Assembly: GCA_016463045.1 (NCBI GenBank)
Contig: JAEMSB010000120.1
Coordinates: forward strand, 1 to 9,929
DNA from: Niveispirillum sp.
Lineage (GTDB): Bacteria; Pseudomonadota; Alphaproteobacteria; Azospirillales; Azospirillaceae
DNA: 9,929 nt
Direction: 5' to 3'
The notes beneath the pieces were generated by a model. It had not been told where the DNA came from. It saw nothing but the letters and a program-made list of their open reading frames with translations, and did no database searches. The position numbers and the translations under genes are program-made. Below, piece after piece: positions 5,160 to 9,929 of this stretch (positions are counted from its first letter, which is position 1; each line of letters opens with the position of its first letter).

Positions 5160-7517
5160 ATGACCAATGAACCGGCATCCACTTCGGGCTTTCCGTCGTG
5201 GAGTTTTGTGATTCCTGCTGATGTGCTGCATAAACACTTTACGCTCGCCCTGTATGGGCAGGATCCGGGGACCGATCAATGGTACTACTGGGACTTTGCG
5301 ACTAGCAGCTATCAGCTTTTCCCCAGTACGGCCAACGGCCAGTATACGGCGCTGCTGAACGTTCTCACGCCATCGACGCCCCCCGCAACGGGGAACACAA
5401 CTGTCACGGTGACCCTGCCGTCCGGACAGCAGTTGCAGTCCGGTGTGGTGGCCATGTTCATCGGCACCTGCAGCGGTATCCCGGTTACCAATGGTGTGCC
5501 CGCGTCGCCGACGTTGTCGACCAATCCCGGTGAGATGTTCAGCATCTTTGAGCTGACCTATGCCACACCCGTCGGTGGCACCGCCCCCATCCTGGATATC
5601 GACATTTCCAATATCGATCAGGTCAGCTTCACCTACACCGTGGCAAGCACCGGTACCGTGCCATTCCCCATGGGCAGCATCGGCAGCACCGTGGCGCAGG
5701 CCACCTTGTTCAGCCGGTTCGCGGCGGCCTTTCCGGCAGGCAGCCCGTTCAACGAATGTCTGATTGTGGGGCAGTATCCGGCTGGAACGCAGAAGTGCAT
5801 TGTCGCGCCCCAGGATGTGATCCAATCCGTCACTATCCCGGATCCGCCCAGCTATCTGGCGCCCACAGGCACCCCGGGAACGCCCGACCCCTTCGCCAAC
5901 AACAGCTATTTCTATCTGGTCACCGAAACCTCGCCTTCCGGGGAATCGCTGCCAAATTCCCAGGCGGTGTTCGGCGGCTTCCTCAAGTCAGAGTTGGGGG
6001 CCGCGACCGCGTCCCAGATCGATATCGGCTGGTTGACGGCAACCAGCCTCGGCACTTACAAGCCGGTCAATCCCCTGGCGACGGGCATCAATATCTACCG
6101 GGCTTCGGGTCCGGGCGTACTCCCGCCCTCCCTGCCGGCGGTGCCCGCACAGATCAATGATTATGGCCTGATCACCAGCCAGTCGATCAGCGATTGGAAC
6201 GCCCAGCTTGGCTATTTCTATGCCGATGGTGCGCTGACCGCCGGGACGAGGACGCCGCCATCCTCGCCTTATGGGTTCAGCGCGCTGTCCACTTGGTTTG
6301 ACGCACCGCTGCGGGACTTCTTTGCCTATTACATGCAGAACCCGTTCCAACTGTTCCAGTTCAACCAGGCTGGCAGCAGCAACGGCACCCTGTGGCTGGG
6401 CAAGGTTGAGTGGCTGTGGCCGAAGAAGGGGCAGCCCATCACCAGCGCCACCTATGTGGATGACAAGGGCACTACCCATTCGGTCGGCGCGACCTGGCAA
6501 TGGGGTGATGGCACCCAGGCCTATCTGGCCCTGCAACTGGTGGGCAATGCCTATGATCCCACCAACTATACCAACGCCAATCTCGCCCAGACGTCCGGTC
6601 TGACAGCGGGCGAGTATCAGGGCGCGGTCGTGAATATCTACTTCCCCTATTTCCAGGGCAATACCGGTCTCGGCAGCGTCAACCTGCCGGCCACTCTGAC
6701 GGACATGGCTGTTTCCAACTATGGCCTGTCGAACGCACCGGCCTGGCTGGAAAATGCCAGCAATGATCCCAGCCAGATGGTGTTTGGCTGTGCTGGGGTA
6801 TTTGCCACCCCCAATGATCCTGATGCCGTGGCCCAGGCTTTCCCGCTGCTGGCTGCCAATGCGCTGACCAATATCGAGAATGTCATTGTTTCGGCCCTCA
6901 ATCGCGGTGTGGCCACCGGCTATCGCTTTGCGCTGTCACCGCAGCAATATACCTGCCTCTACGCCTTCAGCGGTGTGCCGACCTCCACGGCGAAAAAGGA
7001 TGCGGTCCCGGCGGGTACCTACACTTACTATCTCTCCGCCTTGCTTCCCAATGGGGGTGAAACCGCCCTCACCTGGGGTGTGACGATGACGTTGGCGGCG
7101 GCAAGTGCGGTGCAACTACTGTGGGAACGGCTGCCGACAGCCCTCTACACGCAGGTGAACATCTACCGTCAGACCTCTGCCGGGCAGCCCATACTGGTTG
7201 GCACGGTCGCCAATACCAGCGGTTCACCGGCGTCCAGTTTCACCGATACCAACCAGCCGGTGACACAGCCGACCAATGGGGCCCCCTACCTGTTCTATCC
7301 CTCATGGAACAATCACACCGCCGCAGACTTCGTTCCCTCCAACCTCTACTCGGCCTTCATGCATCAGAATGCGACGGCTGATCCGACCAATGGCATCAGC
7401 ATCAATGGCCTGACCTATGGCTATCCGTTTGATGACCAGGGCGGCTTTTCTACCAACATCAATTACGGCACGGCTTTCCCAACCACCATTACCTTCACCA
7501 TTTCCTCTCTCACATGA
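5160..7517 (+). CDS. GH64-like beta-1,3-glucanase family protein with two Fn3-like insertions
   Basis: This 785-residue protein resembles family 64 glycoside hydrolases (thaumatin-like fold, laminarin-cleaving). Family landmarks appear in order: IFELTY with Glu131, DIDISNID with Asp153 (counterparts of the catalytic Glu/Asp pair), YGFSALSTWFDAPLRDFF near 371-388, WLWPKKG near 418, MVFGCAGVFATPND near 541-554, SALNRGVA near 578-585, and NLYSAFMHQN with YGYPFDDQGGFS (753 on) at the C-terminus. Two segments interrupt this order, about 225-340 and 605-712. Each has a Tyr-rich strand, a GES/GET turn and an NIYR strand, like fibronectin-type repeats. There is no signal peptide, and an in-frame TAG at 5130-5132 rules out an upstream extension. 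ATG 5160 has GGGGG five bases before it; ATG 5148 has no RBS. Activity is inferred; a binding-only role is possible. Confidence 0.72.
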   Translation: MTNEPASTSGFPSWSFVIPADVLHKHFTLALYGQDPGTDQWYYWDFATSSYQLFPSTANGQYTALLNVLTPSTPPATGNTTVTVTLPSGQQLQSGVVAMFIGTCSGIPVTNGVPASPTLSTNPGEMFSIFELTYATPVGGTAPILDIDISNIDQVSFTYTVASTGTVPFPMGSIGSTVAQATLFSRFAAAFPAGSPFNECLIVGQYPAGTQKCIVAPQDVIQSVTIPDPPSYLAPTGTPGTPDPFANNSYFYLVTETSPSGESLPNSQAVFGGFLKSELGAATASQIDIGWLTATSLGTYKPVNPLATGINIYRASGPGVLPPSLPAVPAQINDYGLITSQSISDWNAQLGYFYADGALTAGTRTPPSSPYGFSALSTWFDAPLRDFFAYYMQNPFQLFQFNQAGSSNGTLWLGKVEWLWPKKGQPITSATYVDDKGTTHSVGATWQWGDGTQAYLALQLVGNAYDPTNYTNANLAQTSGLTAGEYQGAVVNIYFPYFQGNTGLGSVNLPATLTDMAVSNYGLSNAPAWLENASNDPSQMVFGCAGVFATPNDPDAVAQAFPLLAANALTNIENVIVSALNRGVATGYRFALSPQQYTCLYAFSGVPTSTAKKDAVPAGTYTYYLSALLPNGGETALTWGVTMTLAAASAVQLLWERLPTALYTQVNIYRQTSAGQPILVGTVANTSGSPASSFTDTNQPVTQPTNGAPYLFYPSWNNHTAADFVPSNLYSAFMHQNATADPTNGISINGLTYGYPFDDQGGFSTNINYGTAFPTTITFTISSLT

Positions 7518-7541
7518 CCGCCCCGGCAGGTGCCGGAATGC

Positions 7542-7571
7542 AAGAAGGCGGGCATCGCTGCCCGCCTTCTT
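7542..7571. terminator. Strong hairpin terminator between converging genes
   Basis: A perfect 13-base-pair stem, AAGAAGGCGGGCA with TGCCCGCCTTCTT, closes a TCGC loop. It lies 24 bases after the GH64-like stop and 23 bases before the nrdA stop. The A/T-rich outer ends (AAGAAG and CTTCTT) partly stand in for U tracts in both directions, so it probably ends transcription from both genes. Confidence 0.85.
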
Positions 7572-7594
7572 CACCTCGGTGGAATGTACAGCCC

Positions 7595-9451
7595 TCACTG
7601 ACAGGCCAGACATTCCTCATACTTGTTCGTCTCCGCCATCGGTGCGGCCTTGGCCTTGCCGATTTCCTTGGTGGCGTTGCTTTCGGCGCGCTGCACCGAC
7701 ATGGAGCGCAGGTAGTACAGGCTCTTCACGCCCTTCTTCCAGGCCATCATATGGATCTGGTGCAGGTCGCGCTTATGCACATCGGCCGGCAGGAAGACGT
7801 TCAGCGACTGGCTCTGGCACACGAACGGGGTGCGGTCGGCGGCATGTTCGATCAGCCAGCGCTGATCCAGTTCGAACGCCGTCTTGAACACGTCCTTCTC
7901 ATCCTGGGTCAGGAAGTCCAGATGCTGGACTGACCCGCTGTTCAGCGTGATCTCCGACCAGGTGTCCTCGTCATTGCGGCCCTTTTCGGCCAGCAGCTTC
8001 TCCAGGTACGGGTTGCGCACCGAATGGCTGCCCGACAGGGTCTTGTGCGTATAGGCGTTGGCGGCCATCGGCTCAATCCCCGGCGACGCGCCACCGGTGA
8101 TGATGGAGATGCTGGCCGTCGGCGCGATGGCGATCTTGTTGGAGAAACGCTCCATCACGCCATATTCCTCGGCGTCGGGGCAGGGGCCACGCTCATGCGC
8201 CAGCTTGACCGACGCGGCATCGGCCTGACGCTTGATCAGGGCGAACATGCGCTTGTTCCAGACCTTGGCCATCACGCCTTCGATCGGGATCATCTGGCTT
8301 TGCAGGAAGCTGTGGAAGCCCATAACGCCCAGACCGACCGAGCGCTCGCGCATGGCGGAATATTTGGCCTTGACCATGTCGTCCGGCGCCTTCTGGATAA
8401 AGTCGGTCATGACATTATCCAGGAACCGCATCACGTCCTCGATGAAGGTCGGATGGTCCTGCCATTCCAGGAAGTTTTCCAGGTTCAGCGAGGACAGGCA
8501 GCACACAGCCGTGCGCTGCTTGCCCCACGGGTCCATGCCGGTCGGCAGCGTGATCTCGCTGCACAGGTTCGACATCTTCACCGTCAGGCCGGCGAGCTTG
8601 TGATGTTCCGGGATGGCCCGGTTCACATGGTCGATGAACAGCATATAGGGCTCGCCCGTTTCCATACGGGCGGTCAGGATGCGGATCCACAGGTCGCGCG
8701 CCTTCACGCGGCGCAGGATCTTGCCATCCTTGGGGCTGGTCAGCGCCCATTCCTCATCGGCCTCGACCGCGCGCATGAAGGCGTCGGGGATGGCGATGCC
8801 ATGGTGCAGGTTCAGCGCCTTGCGGTTCGGATCACCACCCGTGGGGCGGCGCATCTCGATGAATTCTTCGATCTCGGGGTGGGAGACGGGCAGGTAGCAG
8901 GCAGCCGAGCCACGGCGCAGCGAGCCCTGGGAAATGGCCAGCGTGAGTGAGTCCATGACGCGGATGAAGGGGATGACGCCGCTGGTCTTGCCGCTATCCT
9001 TCACCTGCTCGCCGATGGAGCGCAGGTTGCCCCAATAGCTGCCGATGCCGCCACCCTTGGCCGCCAGCCAGACATTTTCGTTCCACAGGCCGACAATGCC
9101 TTCCAGGCTGTCGCTGGCTTCGTTCAGGAAGCAGGAGATGGGCAGGCCACGGGCCGTGCCGCCATTGGACAGGACGGGCGTAGCCGGCATGAACCACAGG
9201 CGGGAGATATAGTCATACAGGCGCTGGGCATGCGCATGATCGTCGGAATAATAGCTGGCGACGCGGGCGAACAGATCCTGATAGGTCTCGCCCGGCATCA
9301 GGTAGCGATCATCCAGCGTCGCCTTGCCGAACGTGGTCAGCAGCTCGTTTCTGGAATGATCCACAGTCACCGGCGCATGCTTGCGCATCTGGATCTGGCC
9401 AAATAGGTCGGCGCCCTGCGGGGCCCACTCGTTCACTTCACCGTCGCGCAT
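7595..9451 (-). CDS. nrdA: Ribonucleoside-diphosphate reductase, alpha (catalytic) subunit, class I
   Basis: This 618-residue cytosolic enzyme reduces ribonucleotides to deoxyribonucleotides, using a radical from the NrdB subunit. Active-site residues are complete: redox Cys107 (PISCFLN) and Cys317 (AVCCLSSLN), the N-x-C-x-E triad Asn295, Cys297 and Glu299 (SNLCSEI), radical-transfer Tyr579/Tyr580 (SLYYLRS), and the C-terminal CLAC pair (614 and 617) that receives electrons from thioredoxin or glutaredoxin. It is about 140 residues shorter than E. coli NrdA because the N-terminal ATP-cone is missing; the barrel region starts almost at once. The ATG at 9451 has GGGGA six bases upstream. The leader carries a DnaA box and a NrdR-like box. 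No nrdB follows; a terminator and a converging gene lie downstream instead. Confidence 0.97.
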   Translation of the reverse strand: MRDGEVNEWAPQGADLFGQIQMRKHAPVTVDHSRNELLTTFGKATLDDRYLMPGETYQDLFARVASYYSDDHAHAQRLYDYISRLWFMPATPVLSNGGTARGLPISCFLNEASDSLEGIVGLWNENVWLAAKGGGIGSYWGNLRSIGEQVKDSGKTSGVIPFIRVMDSLTLAISQGSLRRGSAACYLPVSHPEIEEFIEMRRPTGGDPNRKALNLHHGIAIPDAFMRAVEADEEWALTSPKDGKILRRVKARDLWIRILTARMETGEPYMLFIDHVNRAIPEHHKLAGLTVKMSNLCSEITLPTGMDPWGKQRTAVCCLSSLNLENFLEWQDHPTFIEDVMRFLDNVMTDFIQKAPDDMVKAKYSAMRERSVGLGVMGFHSFLQSQMIPIEGVMAKVWNKRMFALIKRQADAASVKLAHERGPCPDAEEYGVMERFSNKIAIAPTASISIITGGASPGIEPMAANAYTHKTLSGSHSVRNPYLEKLLAEKGRNDEDTWSEITLNSGSVQHLDFLTQDEKDVFKTAFELDQRWLIEHAADRTPFVCQSQSLNVFLPADVHKRDLHQIHMMAWKKGVKSLYYLRSMSVQRAESNATKEIGKAKAAPMAETNKYEECLACQ

Positions 9452-9482
9452 GACTTATCCCCGTTTTCCCCAGAGCCCCGGC

Positions 9483-9491
9483 TGTGGATAA
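9483..9491 (-). promoter_or_regulatory. DnaA box in the nrdA leader
   Basis: TTATCCACA on the minus strand is an exact match to the classical DnaA box, 31 bases upstream of the nrdA ATG. DnaA-ATP is known to regulate nrdAB in E. coli through such boxes, so coupling of dNTP supply to replication initiation is plausible here. A single box does not suggest an origin. Confidence 0.6.
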
Positions 9492-9502
9492 CTGCCCACA
9501 GG

Positions 9503-9518
9503 ACACAACATCTTGTTT
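9503..9518. promoter_or_regulatory. NrdR-like box upstream of nrdA
   Basis: ACACAACATCTTGTTT agrees at about 14 of 16 positions with the NrdR-box pattern ACACWATATMTTGTGT as I remember it. Its place in the leader of nrdA, 51 bases upstream of the start, supports repression by the ATP-cone/zinc-ribbon repressor NrdR. The usual second box about three helical turns away was not convincing; the best candidate, near 9536-9551, matches only about half the positions. Confidence 0.6.
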
Positions 9519-9698
9519 GTTGAGGACCGGATCGTACCAAATCCCGTGCTCACCACAAGGCAGAAATTTCCGCCCTATCCATCATGAATAGGCTTGACGT
9601 CAGCTATTCCAAGGGGGCTTGCGAACGGGGTCGGGGTATGCGCTGCACGCGGCTTGACGGGGCCATCGTGTCGGACTAGCCGCGATTTTTCCTTGGAT
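9519..9698. other. Non-coding stretch upstream of nrdA
   Basis: I see no supported gene here. It should hold the nrdA promoter, but no clear -35/-10 pair stands out. An 8-base palindrome TGACGTCA lies at 9595-9602. A short plus-strand frame of 31 codons (9584-9679) has no RBS and no recognisable content. Confidence 0.4.
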
Positions 9699-9851
9699 TC
9701 AGGGGTGTAAGTCCAGGAACTGTCGGACAGACAGCACCCGCGCGTTGCCATAATGAGATTCGATGAAGTCCCGAAGGCCCCCCGTCAGGATCGCGTCGGC
9801 ACCGCCGATACTGGCCGTCAGGACATAAATCACATCCTTAGGATCACCCAT
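9699..9851 (-). pseudogene. C-terminal remnant of a PIN-domain protein (toxin-like), probably broken
   Basis: From ATG 9851 this frame encodes 50 residues matching the last third of a PIN-domain RNase: DPKDVIYVLTA, GGADAILTGGLRDF, then ARVLSVRQFLDLHP at the end. Relatives (VapC-like or COG1569-type proteins) have DPDD..., GADAIVTGDxDF and an ILTPREFL tail, and are about 130-150 residues long. The first Asp of the TGD motif is replaced by Gly, so a catalytic site is probably lost. The same frame stays open upstream only to a TGA at 9912-9914, without another ATG. The N-terminal two thirds are therefore missing, or lie in another frame beyond a frameshift. No antitoxin gene is visible in the window. 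Confidence 0.5.
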
Positions 9852-9929
9852 ACGGGTAGGGCCGGCAACGCCAAGGATATCTATATGTAGTGTCGGCGTG
9901 CTGCGTCTCTTTCATCCTCCCCATGCCCC

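Noticed and set aside
5127..5825. Minus-strand open frame of 232 codons opposite the start of the GH64-like gene
   Set aside because: The plus-strand frame carries recognisable GH64 motifs across the same interval, and the antisense product shows low-complexity Gly/Arg/His composition.
8024..8950. Plus-strand open frame of 308 codons opposite nrdA
   Set aside because: It is antisense to a highly conserved gene with all active-site residues; the product is His/Arg/Gly-rich without recognisable features.
9483..9602. Possible replication origin, from a DnaA box plus nearby AT-containing sequence
   Set aside because: Only one DnaA box is present, with no AT-rich unwinding region or origin-linked genes. 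Regulation of nrdA explains it better.
9584..9679. Short plus-strand frame (31 codons) upstream of nrdA
   Set aside because: It has no Shine-Dalgarno site, no recognisable sequence and no partner gene; it is within chance expectation for an intergenic stretch.
1..9929. CRISPR array, insertion sequence, tRNA or rRNA
   Set aside because: I saw no regularly spaced direct repeats, no transposase frame or terminal inverted repeats, and no tRNA-like or rRNA-like sequence.

Overview
The window is GC-rich, with strong G/C preference at third codon positions, and it is densely coding. The proteins look alphaproteobacterial: a short class I NrdA without an N-terminal ATP-cone, Tat-type export of a metal-binding lipocalin-free periplasmic protein, and simple Shine-Dalgarno sites. 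A member of Rhodospirillales (Azospirillum/Niveispirillum-like) is my best guess, but this is inference; no rRNA or other decisive marker is present.

Left part (1-2860, minus strand): a metal ABC importer operon in the order binding protein, ATPase, permease, second permease (cut by the window edge). This is the order of the TroABCD/Mnt-type cluster 9 transporters. The genes are joined by a 12-nt gap, a TGATG overlap and an ATGA overlap, so they are almost certainly cotranscribed and translationally coupled. The binding protein has the three-His plus one-Asp ligand set and no His-rich loop, so Zn2+ or Mn2+ (or both) remain possible. Dyads upstream of it are candidate metal-regulator operators.

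Middle part (2857-4946): a small HAD-IB phosphatase (minus) is divergent from an inosine-uridine type nucleoside hydrolase (plus). The hydrolase converges on a small three-helix membrane protein of unknown function (minus). The two converging genes share a single CTATAG that holds both stop codons.

Right-middle (4947-7571): a gene-free spacer of about 200 bp with two conspicuous dyads leads into a 785-residue protein. I recognise it as related to glycoside hydrolase family 64 (thaumatin-like beta-1,3-glucanases). Its catalytic Glu and Asp are recognisable, but two Fn3-like segments interrupt the catalytic domain and there is no signal peptide. This is the most unusual gene of the window. A strong 13-bp-stem hairpin follows, placed as a two-way terminator.

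Right part (7595-9929, minus strand): nrdA, the catalytic subunit of aerobic ribonucleotide reductase, with a DnaA box and a NrdR-like box in its leader. No nrdB follows it. Further upstream is a 3' remnant of a PIN-domain gene whose reading frame is broken, next to otherwise empty sequence.
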